Source: Methanobrevibacter sp.
GTDB taxonomy: Archaea > Methanobacteriota > Methanobacteria > Methanobacteriales > Methanobacteriaceae
DNA length: 27,083 nt
Direction: 5' to 3'
Assembly: GCA_009776495.1 (NCBI GenBank)
Contig: WRNS01000001.1
Span: 1-27,083, forward strand
Shown piece by piece: positions 1-9,961 of this stretch. Numbering within the stretch: the first letter of the stretch is position 1; every line of letters starts with the position of its first letter. The notes beneath the pieces were generated by a model. It did no database searches. It was given only the letters and a program-made list of their open reading frames with translations, and was not told the origin of the DNA. The position numbers and the translations under genes were made by a program.

Positions 1-92
1 TCATTGATTAAAATATAATTAAATTAATATATTAAAAAAAATTATAATATAAATCATAATCACATTTTTTTTCATTTGGATTGATGATATTG

Positions 93-146
93 TTTTTATA
101 ATTTATATTTTAGGCATATAATTAATAAATTTATTTTATAAGGTGA
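93..146 (+). promoter_or_regulatory. Probable promoter and ribosome-binding site of the brxAB operon
   Basis: A TATA-like stretch (TTTTTATAATTTATAT, 93-108) lies about 50 bases before the brxA start, and AAGGTGA at 140-146 is a good Shine-Dalgarno match 6 bases before the TTG codon. The rest of 1-152 is A/T-rich and shows no coding potential. No operator-like dyad is evident. The assignment rests on position and composition only. Confidence 0.45.
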
Positions 147-152
147 ATCGTT

Positions 153-749
153 TTGAAATATAGCTCTGGATTAATGGCACTTTCTTTTTGGTATATTGAA
201 ACAAAAAAAACAGCAAAATATTTGATTCAAGGATTATCTAGAAAAGAGATAATTGAATTAGCTATTGAAGAAAATATTTATCAGGTTGAAACGGAAAATC
301 GTAAAAAAAGAATAGCTAACACTTGTGTCACTCGTTTAATTAATTTTCCTACTATCCTTTTGGAAGATATTATAAATTCCGATATTACTTCTTCTAAAAT
401 GTTAGTATTAATAAGCATATTAAAAAATGATAAACTATTTTTCGAATTCATGCATGAAGTCTTTAGAAATAAAATAATTATTGGGGAAAAATATATTGAA
501 AAGAAAGACTTAAACATTTTTTTTGATGAAAAAAAACTTCAAAGCGAAACTGTAAATAACTGGGTTCCCAAAACAGTTCAAAGATTGAAATTAGAATATG
601 TTAATATTTTAAGAGAATCAGGGCTTTTAAGTTTTGAAAAAAAGGATAAAAAAGCTATAATTTTTCCTATTTTAGATTATAAAGTGGAACAAGATATTAT
701 TTCTAATAATTTGAGTCCTTATTTATATGTAATAACTGGAGAAAAATAA
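153..749 (+). CDS. brxA: BREX protein BrxA (DUF1819 family)
   Basis: First gene of the BREX operon. BrxA is a small helical DUF1819 protein found in type 1 and related BREX loci; family members have been reported to bind DNA, and the exact role in defence is unsettled. The 198-aa length matches the family. The N-terminus (YSSGLMALSFWYIETKKTA), the basic block RKKRIANTC near residue 50 and the C-terminal region NNWVPKTVQRLKLEYV are family-like. Translation probably starts at TTG 153, because AAGGTGA sits just upstream and no ATG precedes it in frame. brxB starts 14 bases after the stop, so the two genes are likely co-transcribed. The family call rests on sequence resemblance plus the conserved order brxA-brxB-brxC. 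Confidence 0.9.
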   Translation: MKYSSGLMALSFWYIETKKTAKYLIQGLSRKEIIELAIEENIYQVETENRKKRIANTCVTRLINFPTILLEDIINSDITSSKMLVLISILKNDKLFFEFMHEVFRNKIIIGEKYIEKKDLNIFFDEKKLQSETVNNWVPKTVQRLKLEYVNILRESGLLSFEKKDKKAIIFPILDYKVEQDIISNNLSPYLYVITGEK

Positions 750-763
750 TTGATGGTGTTTAA

Positions 764-1348
764 ATGGATATTGATGAAAAATTAAATAGAATTGAAGGAG
801 TTATTAAATCAAAATCTTTTAAAAAGGGTACAGGTCTTGGAAACGATATTCCTTACTATATTTTTGACTATAATCCTATCCATGAAATAAAAGTAAGAGA
901 TCATGTGGAATTTTTAAAAAATAAAATTAACAATAACTCTATTTCAGATTTTAAAATTGATGAATTTGATTTATATGATATTACAATAGAAATACTTAAA
1001 AACAAAAAGTATTTAGAAAAAGTTTTCGAATTTGAAGAAAAAAAAGGAAGAGAAAAAACTCAAAGTAGTGTAAACAAACTCCTTAGAATTAGTAGTGAGA
1101 ATTCAAATCTTATTGTAAATCACATAAAAACGAATATTTCAGAGGATTCAATTGTTTTCATCACGGGTGTTGGAAAGATTTATCCTATAATTAGATCTCA
1201 TGATGTATTAAATAATTTACATCATCATATTGATGAAATTCCCGTAGTATTGTTTTTTCCAGGAAGATATTCTGGTAATGAATTAGAATTATTCAATACA
1301 ATAAAAGATAATAACTATTATCGAGCTTTTCCATTAATTACTGATTAA
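764..1348 (+). CDS. brxB: BREX protein BrxB (DUF1788 family)
   Basis: A DUF1788 protein of 194 aa, the usual BrxB size. Its biochemical role is unknown, but it is a core component of type 1 BREX. Recognisable features are the N-terminal segment (DEKLNRIEGVIKSKSF), the central VFITGVGKIYPIIRSHDVLN and the C-terminal IPVVLFFPGRYSGNELELF, which resembles the nucleotide-binding-like core of the family without a classical Walker A. It lies 14 bases after brxA with a weak GGTG upstream, so translational coupling is likely. A palindrome and TATA-like sequence follow before brxC, so brxC may have its own promoter. Confidence 0.9.
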   Translation: MDIDEKLNRIEGVIKSKSFKKGTGLGNDIPYYIFDYNPIHEIKVRDHVEFLKNKINNNSISDFKIDEFDLYDITIEILKNKKYLEKVFEFEEKKGREKTQSSVNKLLRISSENSNLIVNHIKTNISEDSIVFITGVGKIYPIIRSHDVLNNLHHHIDEIPVVLFFPGRYSGNELELFNTIKDNNYYRAFPLITD

Positions 1349-1357
1349 GATTATTTT

Positions 1358-1383
1358 CAATAGCTATTGTATTATATTAATAA
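1358..1383 (+). promoter_or_regulatory. Perfect 12-bp palindrome abutting a TATA-like box before brxC
   Basis: CAATAGCTATTG at 1358-1369 is a perfect palindrome. The TATA-like sequence TATTATATTAATAAAA follows at once, and the brxC start is about 33 bases further on. A dyad touching the TATA box is the expected layout for an archaeal operator or activator site. No bound regulator is identifiable in the window. Confidence 0.35.
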
Positions 1384-1415
1384 AAATTACATTAAAAAGA
1401 ATTTGGGGCAGATAA

Positions 1416-4400
1416 ATGATTATTAAAGATATGTTTGAAAAACCTATTGATAGGGACATTAAAGGAGTCATTAAAGTAGGTCAAAAGACAGAAGAAAATA
1501 TATTTCAAGAATTAAATGAGTATGTTGTGACTAATGAGTTACAAAAACATTTTAGGGATTTTTTTGAAGGTTATGAAAAAGGAATCAACAATTTTACAGA
1601 TGAAATGGGGGTATGGATTTCAGGACATTTTGGAAGTGGGAAGTCTCACCTTTTAAAAATATTATCCTATATTTTAGAGAATAAAAAAGTAGAAGGTAAA
1701 CATGCTATTGATTTTTTTAAAAATCAGGGAAAAATTAAAGATCCCATTGTTCTTGCAAACATGGACGAATCTACTAATGTTTCTACTGATGTTGTTCTTT
1801 TTAACATAGATTCTAAAAGTTCAGGATCTGATAAAGATAAAGATCCTATTGTCAATGTATTTTTAAAAGTTTTCAATGAACTTCAGGGATTCTCTGGAGA
1901 ACATCCATCTTTAGCAGATTTTGAAAGAAATTTGACTAAAAAAGGAACGTATGAACAATTTAAAGAAGAATTTGAAAAAATTTCTTCTAATAGATGGGAA
2001 GATCAAAGAGATGATTTTCTATTTGTCCAAGATGATATTATAGAAGCTTTGGTGAAAATTGGATGGAGTGAAGATGCTGCTTCAAGATGGGCAGATAGTG
2101 CTGAAGAAAATTATAGTATTTCTATAGAAAAATTTGCAAGCTTGGTCAAGGAATACTGTGAAAGTAAAGGCTCCAATCACCATATAATATTTTTAGTGGA
2201 TGAGATAGGACAATATATTGGGGATAACTCTAAATTAATGCTTAATTTACAAACAGTCACCGAAGATTTAGGTATTCAATGTGGAGGTAAAGCATGGGTT
2301 ATTGTTACAAGTCAAGAAGCTATAGATTCTATGTTAGAAATTAAAGGACAGGACTTTTCTAAGATTCAAGGACGGTTTAAAACAAGGCTGTCTCTTTCAT
2401 CTGCAAATGTAGATGAAGTTATAAGAAGAAGAATCCTTGAAAAAGGAGATATAGCTACTGAATCTCTTGAAGCGCTATATGAAACAAAAGAAGCTATACT
2501 TAAAAATTTAATCACATTTACACAAGATACGGCATTTAAAAAAATGTATGGGGATAAAAAAGAGTTTAGTAACGTATATCCATTTATTCCATACCAATTT
2601 GATTTAGTTGCAAATGTTTTAAATGCTATTAGGATACATGGGGCTTCAGGTAAACATTTATCTGAAGGCGAAAGATCCATGTTAGCACTTTTCCAAGAAT
2701 CAGCTACAGAGATTATGGATAAAGAAACAGGAACTTTAGTTCCATTTTATATATTTTATGAAGCTTTACATAGGTTTGTGGACTCAACTCATAGTACTGT
2801 AATAATTAAAGCTGGAAATAACGAATATTTGGATAATTTTGATGTTAATGTTCTTAAAGTTCTTTTCATGATTAAATATGTGAAAGAAATTGACGCTAAT
2901 TTGGAAAATTTGACTACACTAATGGTAGATCATGTTGATGTAGATAGAATAGATTTAAATAAAAAAATAGCTAAGTCATTAAATAATCTTGAAAGAGAAA
3001 CTCTTATTTCAAAAAATGGAGATATTTATTCCTTTTTAACCAATGAAGAACAGGACATAAATAGAGCAATTAACAATGAAAATGTTGAAATTGGAGAAAT
3101 TCAAAATCATATTACTGAAGTTGTTTTTGAAGATATATACAATGCATCCAAGTATAGATATGATAATAGGTATAACTTTGACTTTAATAAAGCTGTGGAT
3201 GGAAGATATAAAGGAAATAAACAATCATCAGATATAGGACTCCATATAATAAGCTCTTATTATGAGTTTTCAAATTCTTCTTCAGAATCTCAAAGTACAT
3301 TGGCATCTCAAAATGATTATGAAAAAGAATCTTTAGCTTTAAAAGGCATGTCTGAATTAAATAAAGAAGTTATTATCAGGTTAAAAGATGATGAAATTAT
3401 TTTTGATGAAATAAGAGGAATGATACAAATAATTAGGTATTTAAATAAACAAAGCACTTCTTTTAGAGAAAGTTCAAAATCTATTATCAATGATAAAAAA
3501 CAAGAAGTTCAGGATAAAAAAGAAAGGATAAGATTAGCTATTGAAGAATCCCTACAAAGTTCTGATATATATGTTGATGGGAATAAAACAGAAATCAATG
3601 AAAAAAATGCGGTTATAAGGATTGATGATGGGTTAAAAAGATTAGTTGATAATGCTTACTATAAACTTTCTTATATGGAATCAAAACCAACAGAGGTAGA
3701 TATAAAAAATGTTTTACTTCATAGGTTAGAAGATAAATTTGCAGAATCTAAAGATCAGCTAGCTTTAGATGATTTAATTAGTCATATAGATAATCAAACT
3801 AAAATCGAAAAACCTTCTTTGAAAAGTATCATGGACCGGTATAAAAAAGCCCCTTATGGTTTTGTTGAAGATGATATTAAGTATTTAATAGCTACTTTAT
3901 TTGCAAATAAGTCTATTTATTTAATTAAAAACAGTCAACAAATTGTTCTTGGAAAAGATCGCCCAGAGGATATTTTAAAATCTTTTAAAACTAAAAGTGA
4001 ACAAGAGAAAATATTAATTGATAAAAAGCAAACAATAGAAAATATTAAAAAAACAACTGCTAAAGATATATTAAAAGAATTTTTTTCACTACAAAATGCT
4101 CCTGATGATCAGGAAGATTTAAAAGAAAAGTTTTTACAGGAATTAAACAATTATGATAAAATATTGGATGATATATTAGTGGAATACAAATTAGAAAGCA
4201 GATTCCCTGGAAAAAACATTGTTGAAAAAACAAAAGAATTATTTAAAGAAACAAAAAGAATAAATTCTACTAAAGATTTTTTTGATTTCATATCAGATAA
4301 TGAAGATGAATTTTTAGATCTTAGTGATGATTTAGATTATGTTAAACAATTTTTTGAAGGAAGTCAGAAAGAAATCTTCATCAATGCATGTAAAATATTG

Positions 4401-5000
4401 GCAATATTTGAAGCTAATGAACTTAAATTAAGAAATGAAGATTTAATTAATTTAAATGAAGAGATAAAAAGAATAATTTCAATGGATTCCCCTTATTCAA
4501 ACATACCAAAACTTCCTGAAATATATGGTGAATTCAAATCAATATATGAAAAGATTTTAGAAACTAAAAAGGGAAAAATTAGAGAAAATATTGATAGTAA
4601 TAAAACTCAAGTTTTAGAAATTTTAAATGATGAAATTTTGAAAAATGAATTTCAAGATAAAATTAATGTTAGATTTGAATCATTAGAAAATAAATTAAAT
4701 AACAAAACTGATGTTTATGGCTTAGATGAGTTCACTGATTTTTCTGATGATTTAAAAAATGAATTTTTTGAAAAAATTAGAAATTTTTTAGAAAAACAAA
4801 CTCCAGATTCAGGTGAGGGAGAGAAGCCAGTAATCCCTACTATTAAAACAATAAAAATAAAGAATATTTTAAATGAATCCTCATTATCCATAAAAAATGA
4901 AGAAGATATAGATATTTTCATTGAAAAACTTAAAAATAATCTTAAAAAAGAATTTGAAGAATTAAAAGATGAAAAAGGATCTATTAATTTGAAATTTTAG
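1416..5000 (+). CDS. brxC: BREX ATPase BrxC (P-loop NTPase)
   Basis: Large BREX ATPase of 1194 aa, in the usual BrxC size range of about 1,200. Walker A is GHFGSGKSH at residues 70-78, preceded by the typical MGVWISG strand. Walker B is IIFLVDEIGQYIG with D262 and E263. The ATPase core continues to about residue 450 (TSQEAI sensor strand, FKTRLSLSS). The remaining ~700 residues are highly charged and helical with probable coiled coils (570-1190). BrxC is essential in characterised BREX systems and is thought to use ATP to organise BrxB, PglX and PglZ. The start is ATG 1416, preceded by GGGGCA, a motif that also precedes telA, rather than by a canonical Shine-Dalgarno. The next gene on the strand is the recombinase, 117-78 bases away depending on its start. 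Confidence 0.95.
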   Translation: MIIKDMFEKPIDRDIKGVIKVGQKTEENIFQELNEYVVTNELQKHFRDFFEGYEKGINNFTDEMGVWISGHFGSGKSHLLKILSYILENKKVEGKHAIDFFKNQGKIKDPIVLANMDESTNVSTDVVLFNIDSKSSGSDKDKDPIVNVFLKVFNELQGFSGEHPSLADFERNLTKKGTYEQFKEEFEKISSNRWEDQRDDFLFVQDDIIEALVKIGWSEDAASRWADSAEENYSISIEKFASLVKEYCESKGSNHHIIFLVDEIGQYIGDNSKLMLNLQTVTEDLGIQCGGKAWVIVTSQEAIDSMLEIKGQDFSKIQGRFKTRLSLSSANVDEVIRRRILEKGDIATESLEALYETKEAILKNLITFTQDTAFKKMYGDKKEFSNVYPFIPYQFDLVANVLNAIRIHGASGKHLSEGERSMLALFQESATEIMDKETGTLVPFYIFYEALHRFVDSTHSTVIIKAGNNEYLDNFDVNVLKVLFMIKYVKEIDANLENLTTLMVDHVDVDRIDLNKKIAKSLNNLERETLISKNGDIYSFLTNEEQDINRAINNENVEIGEIQNHITEVVFEDIYNASKYRYDNRYNFDFNKAVDGRYKGNKQSSDIGLHIISSYYEFSNSSSESQSTLASQNDYEKESLALKGMSELNKEVIIRLKDDEIIFDEIRGMIQIIRYLNKQSTSFRESSKSIINDKKQEVQDKKERIRLAIEESLQSSDIYVDGNKTEINEKNAVIRIDDGLKRLVDNAYYKLSYMESKPTEVDIKNVLLHRLEDKFAESKDQLALDDLISHIDNQTKIEKPSLKSIMDRYKKAPYGFVEDDIKYLIATLFANKSIYLIKNSQQIVLGKDRPEDILKSFKTKSEQEKILIDKKQTIENIKKTTAKDILKEFFSLQNAPDDQEDLKEKFLQELNNYDKILDDILVEYKLESRFPGKNIVEKTKELFKETKRINSTKDFFDFISDNEDEFLDLSDDLDYVKQFFEGSQKEIFINACKILAIFEANELKLRNEDLINLNEEIKRIISMDSPYSNIPKLPEIYGEFKSIYEKILETKKGKIRENIDSNKTQVLEILNDEILKNEFQDKINVRFESLENKLNNKTDVYGLDEFTDFSDDLKNEFFEKIRNFLEKQTPDSGEGEKPVIPTIKTIKIKNILNESSLSIKNEEDIDIFIEKLKNNLKKEFEELKDEKGSINLKF

Positions 5001-5078
5001 TTTGTGATTTTCTTAAAGTAAAGTACTTATTCATAATTAGGTTTTTTTATTTATTTAATTGATTATTAAATATATTTT

Positions 5079-6145
5079 ATGGAAACTATAGTTAAAAATT
5101 TTATAAAAAAAGAAACTTGAAAAGTTCAACTGCTTCAGCGTATAATTCTGCTTTAAAGGATTACTCTAAATTTCACAATATGAGTATAAAAGACCTTATA
5201 AAAGAAGCTGATTATGAAGAAGAGAAAAGAATACGAGAAAAAAAAAGGACTATTAGAAAACGATTAGAAGAATATCGTAATTATAAAATTGAATATGGAT
5301 CTTCAAGAAGAACTATAAAAAAATATTTTGCAATGGTAAAAACTTTTTATAGGCATCATGAAATTATAATTCCATATATCCCTGAAGTTCAATTAAAAAG
5401 AGACTATCACGAAAAATATGAGGATATTCCTAAAATAAATCACATTAAAAAAGCAGTTGAATCAACAGATGATTTAATGGAAAAGGCCATTATTTTGTTC
5501 ATGAGTAGTAGTGGAACAGCACGGAATGAAACCTTAAGTTTAACTGTTGAAGATTTTTTTAAAGCATGTGAAAAATATATTAATATTGATATATATGATA
5601 AAAATATTAAGTACATCTTGGATGAGCTTTCTTCAAAAAATAATATAATTCCACTTTTTGAACTTGTAAGAATAAAAACAGATTATCATTACTATACTTG
5701 TTGTAGTGATGAATCTAGTGAAATGATTATAAATTATTTAAAAAACAAAAAAATGTTAAAATTAGAGTCTAAGCTATTTGATATGAATAGAAACAGGTTC
5801 AATAAATTTTTCATGAGGATTAATATGGATAATAACTGGGGTCAGGTAGGTTATTATGGATTTTTTAGGTCTCATGCTCTTAGAAAATTTCATGCAACAG
5901 TTATTGAGGATAAATCTTTAGCTGATGCATTGCAAGGTAGAAGAAGAGATAGTGTTACTGAAAGTTATTATAAATTAAATCCAGAAAGAATTCGAGAAAG
6001 ATATTTAGAAGTGTTTCACAAATTAAGAATCTTTCAAAAGCCAATCGAATTGAATAATGGTTATAATCAACTTAAAAAAGATAATGAAAGTTTAAATGAG
6101 AGATTGAAAAAATTAGAGGAATTAGTAAAAGGATTAGTAAAATAA
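5079..6145 (+). CDS. Tyrosine site-specific recombinase, probably frameshifted at its 5' end
   Basis: Tyrosine recombinase/integrase placed between brxC and pglX, convergent with pglX. The open frame runs from TTG 5117 (342 aa). Catalytic residues numbered from TTG 5117 are R136 (GTARNETLSL), H253 and R256 (HALRKFHAT) and nucleophile Y284, or Y285, in ESYYKLNP. The usual second His/Trp box reads QGRRRD. A C-terminal coiled coil (about 315-340) ends the protein. ATG 5079 opens another frame (METIVKNFIKKET, then TGA). Adding one base in the A7 run at 5103-5110 would join it to the main frame as METIVKNFIKKRNLKSST, which is a typical first helix of a core-binding domain. TTG 5117 has no Shine-Dalgarno. 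Probable role: inversion of the adjacent pglX segment, inferred from position. Alternatives are a resident remnant integrase or a sequencing error in the A run. Confidence 0.82.
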
Positions 6146-6353
6146 AAAAAGAAGTTATTTTTTCTTATTTTAAGATTTGTAAGTAATTGACCATGAAACC
6201 TGAAAAAATAAAGTATTGTATTGTAATCGATAGAACTTTTTAAAATAATAAATTTCAAAATTTTATTAGGATAGGGTATTTAATAAATAAAATTATTTTT
6301 ACCATTACTCTTTTAAATTTTATCATTTCAAAATCAAATGTCTTTTATATAGG

Positions 6354-9300
6354 TTATAATTTCTTCAGTAGATTGATTTTTTTGTTTTCTACTTCTACAT
6401 TTTGGAATAGCTCATAATTATGTTTCACTCCGTCATCTAAGTCAATTTCTATCTGCTGATTAGCTACATGTCCAAGTGCTTTATCATATTTACGAGTTTC
6501 TTCAAGTTGTTTTTTAAGCTTAATGTTTTCTTTTGTTGCTTGAAATTTTTCATTAGAATTAGTAGAATTAATGATTACTTGTTCATTATGGTTAATTTGT
6601 TCTTCAAATGCTTTTTGGAGAGGATGAAGATAGTCTATTCTAACTCGAGCAACTGTATCCGGCGTATATCTATGCATGTATATCAGTGCTTTAAACCCAT
6701 CTTCTTTTCCACTATCAAATTGCCAATAGATAGGTGTTTTTTTAAACATCCGTTTATGGTCCTTGAAAAAGTCTTTTAAGAAGTATTTCCGGATTGTTTC
6801 TCTGTAAGTTTTTCCTTTATTTCCTAAAGCATTAGCTATGAATTTTATGTTTTCTTCTAAAGTTTCTTCTGAGAAGGTTACTTTTAGGAATTCTGTGAAT
6901 TTGCTTAGGATATCGTCCTCGAAAAATTCAGTGTCTGAAATAGGGACTATGTTATCTTCATCTGGGAGGAATTTTGAGTATTTTGAAGGGTTGTAATCCC
7001 CTCCAGCATATACAAGTCCTTCTTGGTCTAAGGAGTAACGACCAAACATGCAACCTGTGAAATATGAAAATAAGCTTTTAATATCTCTTTCTATTTCTGC
7101 GATTCTAAGCGAAGTGTCACTTCCATCCATTTCAACGATTGAATTTTTATTTAAGCCATATATTTCAATAAATATTTCATTCAATTTCTTTTCATTTTCC
7201 ATTAGCTGATAATAAATCGATTCACAATGATTATTCCATTTTTCAAAAGCATTCGATAAAAATTTTTCATTTTGTTGTAAGAATGGGTGTTTTTCAAAAT
7301 TCCAACTAGTTTCAAAACTATCCCAATCCATTTTTGATAATTTAATATTTTCTTTGACAATATCTCTTACTATATCAACAGAGTTTTCCGAATAAATTAT
7401 GGGTAATGATGATATATGACCTACTTCATAATTTAAAGTTGGAGAAATAAGCCCCAATATTTTACTACAAACTTGCGAGTTGAGAAAGCCTAAGAGATAC
7501 ATTTTATCCTCATCTGTAAATATTGAACATCCTGCGACATCAAACAAAAATCCACTCTGGAAAAATCTAAATGCAATATTTCCACTTGAAATTTTTGACC
7601 AACTAAGACTTTCTTTAAAATAACATGAAATACTTTTAATGGTTCTAGTGACTGAATTATATTTTGATTTTGCATATTCTTTAAGTTCTTTTCCATCTTT
7701 TTCATAGTTGATTAAATATTCTTGATTTCCATACCATTTTCTATAATTTCCTCCTTTGTTATAAGGAAACCATTTTTTACCTGAGTTCATAGCATGAGTA
7801 GCATCTGTCATTCCAAAACCAACTTTACAAATATCAACTTCATACCACATTTTTAAGAATCGATTGTTATCACCAGTAGAAAGTCCTTGTCGTGCAAGTG
7901 CAAATGAAGAGAAATTTTTCCCGTTTTTGAAAGCATTTATAAGCTGAGGTCCAGCCCAGTAGGCTATCGGATTTCCTGGAATAGCTGAAACCTTATCTAT
8001 TGCTGTGATAAAAATGTTTTCACGTTTCAAAAAAGATGTTTCTTTTAATTTTTGAGAATTTTTATCAGTCACTCTTATAAAAGAGGATAAGTATTCTTTT
8101 AAATTAGTTTTTCTAATGGAAAATGCTGTAGTTTGGACAACTTCTCCACCAATTTCTTCAAATGCTCTTGCACCTAAATGAACCATATTAATTATAGTAT
8201 TTTTCAGGATTTTTTCTCTTAGTTTTTCATAGCTTGATAAAAACATGAAGCTTTGCTGAGTAATCATGGAATAAAAACCGTTTTCTCTTGTAATGGAATC
8301 ACACTTTTCCATAAAAACTGAAAATAAGTCTCGTTTAGAATCTACGAAGTTTTTTTTCAAATAATTTGATAATTTACTACTCATTCCACTATTACCCATA
8401 TATGGAGGATTAGTGACGACAATTTCGTATTTTTGAGATAAAATATCAGCTTGTTTCAGCAAAGGATTGATTTTAATTTTTATTTCGTCAAAAAATCCAA
8501 TTTCTATTAAAGAACTTTGAGAAAGTGTAGTTAATTTATTTTTAAGAATTTTAAAATCAACATTTTTAACATCTAGTAAAGAACCGAAATATTTAGCATC
8601 TATGAAAACTTCTCTAACATATTTTAAATTTCTTTTTAAATCATGATTTTCTTTAGATAAGTAATCAATCAAATCTGGACTAATATCATTGCTTTCTTGT
8701 ATTGATGCTAAATTTAATTCTATATTTTCTTTAAAAATCTGTCTATGAAATGCTCTTGCTTTCATAAAAACTGCAAAATATGCTAGTTGGTATGCTCTGT
8801 CATCTATATCCAAACCAAAAAGATTATTTTTCAATATGCAAATACTTGCATCTTTTTTGTTATACCCTTGAGAAAGATATATTTGCATAAGAACATCGAA
8901 AAAATAGATTAAAACATGCCCACTACCCATACAAGGATCTATTACTTTAATATCTTCTATATTAATGTTTTCATTTTCTTTTTCAATTGATTTTAATTGT
9001 TTTTGAACTTCAGGTTTTTGTTCAGCTTCATCAATATAATATTCCCAATTCTTTTTGATTTCGTCATCAGGATGTGTTTCAACCCACAATCTGCCCAAAC
9101 TGTTTTCAACCATATATTTAACAATCCAATCTGGAGTAAACAGTTGTGTAGCTGCTGGTATACGTTCTTTAGTAATTTTAACTCTCTTCTTCAACTGTGC
9201 AAATGTTTCATCTTTTAGCTCTGCATTGTAATATTGGTATAGCCACCCAATTATTTCCACTTGATCTTTAAAATCTTCTTCAGAAATCAATTTTATTAAC

Positions 9301-9896
9301 TGTCTTACTATACCTTCTTCTTTGGTAAAGGAAATAGAAAGCAATAGTTCAAAATAGTCTTTAGTTTTTTCAAATAGTTCTGGGAGAATTGAATTTAATT
9401 CATTACATTGTTTAATAAATAAAAATTGAAACAATTCATCTAGTTTATTTTCATTTTTAAGAGAATATATAGTTTCAATTTCTTTTCCATCAAAATCTAA
9501 ACCAATGTTAGGAGCTTCTGTTATTATGTCGGGTTCTAACTTATTTTCAGTTTCACTCGAAAGAATTCTTATTTTCATTGGAAGATAATTATTAACCTCC
9601 ATAAATCGAATAGCTATTATTCTGTTAAACCAAGTGTATGCAACTTCTTCAACTACATTATCATAACCTTTTTCTTCAATTGCGATTATCAAATTTTTTC
9701 TCTGTTGAATTTCTTTTTTATACAATATTTTTGGATAAGAACTGCCAATATCATATATTTCTCTTTCAGAATCTTTTTGAGAAGGGTTTAAAATGTTATT
9801 TTCATTTATTCCAATTAAATTCATTTGATAGGCAACATCTTCTCTTAATTTATTTCTTGCGTTCATAGCAAAAGTTTTTATCGATTTCTTATTCAT
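6354..9896 (-). CDS. pglX: BREX adenine methyltransferase PglX, expressed copy
   Basis: Full-length PglX of 1180 aa from ATG 9896. An upstream in-frame ATG at 9914 would add six residues, but the family normally begins like MNKKSIKTFAMNARNKL, so 9896 is preferred. PglX is an SAM-dependent N6-adenine methyltransferase that marks host DNA and is also needed for phage exclusion. Motif I is DPCMGSGH at residues 320-327 and the catalytic motif IV is NPPY at 496-499. The region after about 640 (IPGNPIAYWAGPQLINAF) diverges from the second copy in blocks and probably holds the target-recognition domain. Residues 441-445 (LDVKN) are encoded by the 15-bp sequence repeated in inverse orientation at 9962, so everything from residue 441 on appears exchangeable. 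The gene runs against the rest of the operon, and its TATA-like box lies at 9941-9956 on the minus strand. Confidence 0.93.
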   Translation of the reverse strand: MNKKSIKTFAMNARNKLREDVAYQMNLIGINENNILNPSQKDSEREIYDIGSSYPKILYKKEIQQRKNLIIAIEEKGYDNVVEEVAYTWFNRIIAIRFMEVNNYLPMKIRILSSETENKLEPDIITEAPNIGLDFDGKEIETIYSLKNENKLDELFQFLFIKQCNELNSILPELFEKTKDYFELLLSISFTKEEGIVRQLIKLISEEDFKDQVEIIGWLYQYYNAELKDETFAQLKKRVKITKERIPAATQLFTPDWIVKYMVENSLGRLWVETHPDDEIKKNWEYYIDEAEQKPEVQKQLKSIEKENENINIEDIKVIDPCMGSGHVLIYFFDVLMQIYLSQGYNKKDASICILKNNLFGLDIDDRAYQLAYFAVFMKARAFHRQIFKENIELNLASIQESNDISPDLIDYLSKENHDLKRNLKYVREVFIDAKYFGSLLDVKNVDFKILKNKLTTLSQSSLIEIGFFDEIKIKINPLLKQADILSQKYEIVVTNPPYMGNSGMSSKLSNYLKKNFVDSKRDLFSVFMEKCDSITRENGFYSMITQQSFMFLSSYEKLREKILKNTIINMVHLGARAFEEIGGEVVQTTAFSIRKTNLKEYLSSFIRVTDKNSQKLKETSFLKRENIFITAIDKVSAIPGNPIAYWAGPQLINAFKNGKNFSSFALARQGLSTGDNNRFLKMWYEVDICKVGFGMTDATHAMNSGKKWFPYNKGGNYRKWYGNQEYLINYEKDGKELKEYAKSKYNSVTRTIKSISCYFKESLSWSKISSGNIAFRFFQSGFLFDVAGCSIFTDEDKMYLLGFLNSQVCSKILGLISPTLNYEVGHISSLPIIYSENSVDIVRDIVKENIKLSKMDWDSFETSWNFEKHPFLQQNEKFLSNAFEKWNNHCESIYYQLMENEKKLNEIFIEIYGLNKNSIVEMDGSDTSLRIAEIERDIKSLFSYFTGCMFGRYSLDQEGLVYAGGDYNPSKYSKFLPDEDNIVPISDTEFFEDDILSKFTEFLKVTFSEETLEENIKFIANALGNKGKTYRETIRKYFLKDFFKDHKRMFKKTPIYWQFDSGKEDGFKALIYMHRYTPDTVARVRIDYLHPLQKAFEEQINHNEQVIINSTNSNEKFQATKENIKLKKQLEETRKYDKALGHVANQQIEIDLDDGVKHNYELFQNVEVENKKINLLKKL
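8562..8576 (-). repeat. Left inverted-repeat half-site of the predicted pglX inversion
   Basis: On the minus strand this reads CTAGATGTTAAAAAT inside pglX and encodes Leu-Asp-Val-Lys-Asn (residues 441-445). The identical 15 bases occur on the plus strand at 9962-9976. Identity stops on both sides of the 15 bases. Its role as a recombination site is inferred from the matching frame and from its position at the start of homology between the two pglX modules. Confidence 0.65.
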
Positions 9897-9936
9897 ACAC
9901 AAACATCTTCCCATAATAGTTTAAATAAAAATTCTG

Positions 9937-9957
9937 TTATTAAATAATTATATATTT
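9937..9957 (-). promoter_or_regulatory. Probable pglX promoter inside the invertible segment
   Basis: On the minus strand this is an A/T box reading AAAAATATATAATTATTTAA, about 36-40 bases before the first possible pglX ATG. It lies between the two 15-bp inverted repeats, so it would travel with the N-terminal half of pglX during inversion. The box is nearly symmetrical, so weak transcription toward the cassette on the plus strand cannot be excluded. Confidence 0.45.
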
Positions 9958-9961
9958 TTCT

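Noticed and set aside
2366..2680. 104-aa minus-strand ORF opposite brxC
   Set aside because: It is a shadow of the brxC reading frame with no start signal. The same holds for the other antisense ORFs over pglX, brxL, telA and the ATPase.
6146..6180. Hairpin terminator after the recombinase
   Set aside because: Only about five base pairs can form (AAGAA with TTCTT) around a T-run, too weak to call as a hairpin, although the T-run itself could end transcription.
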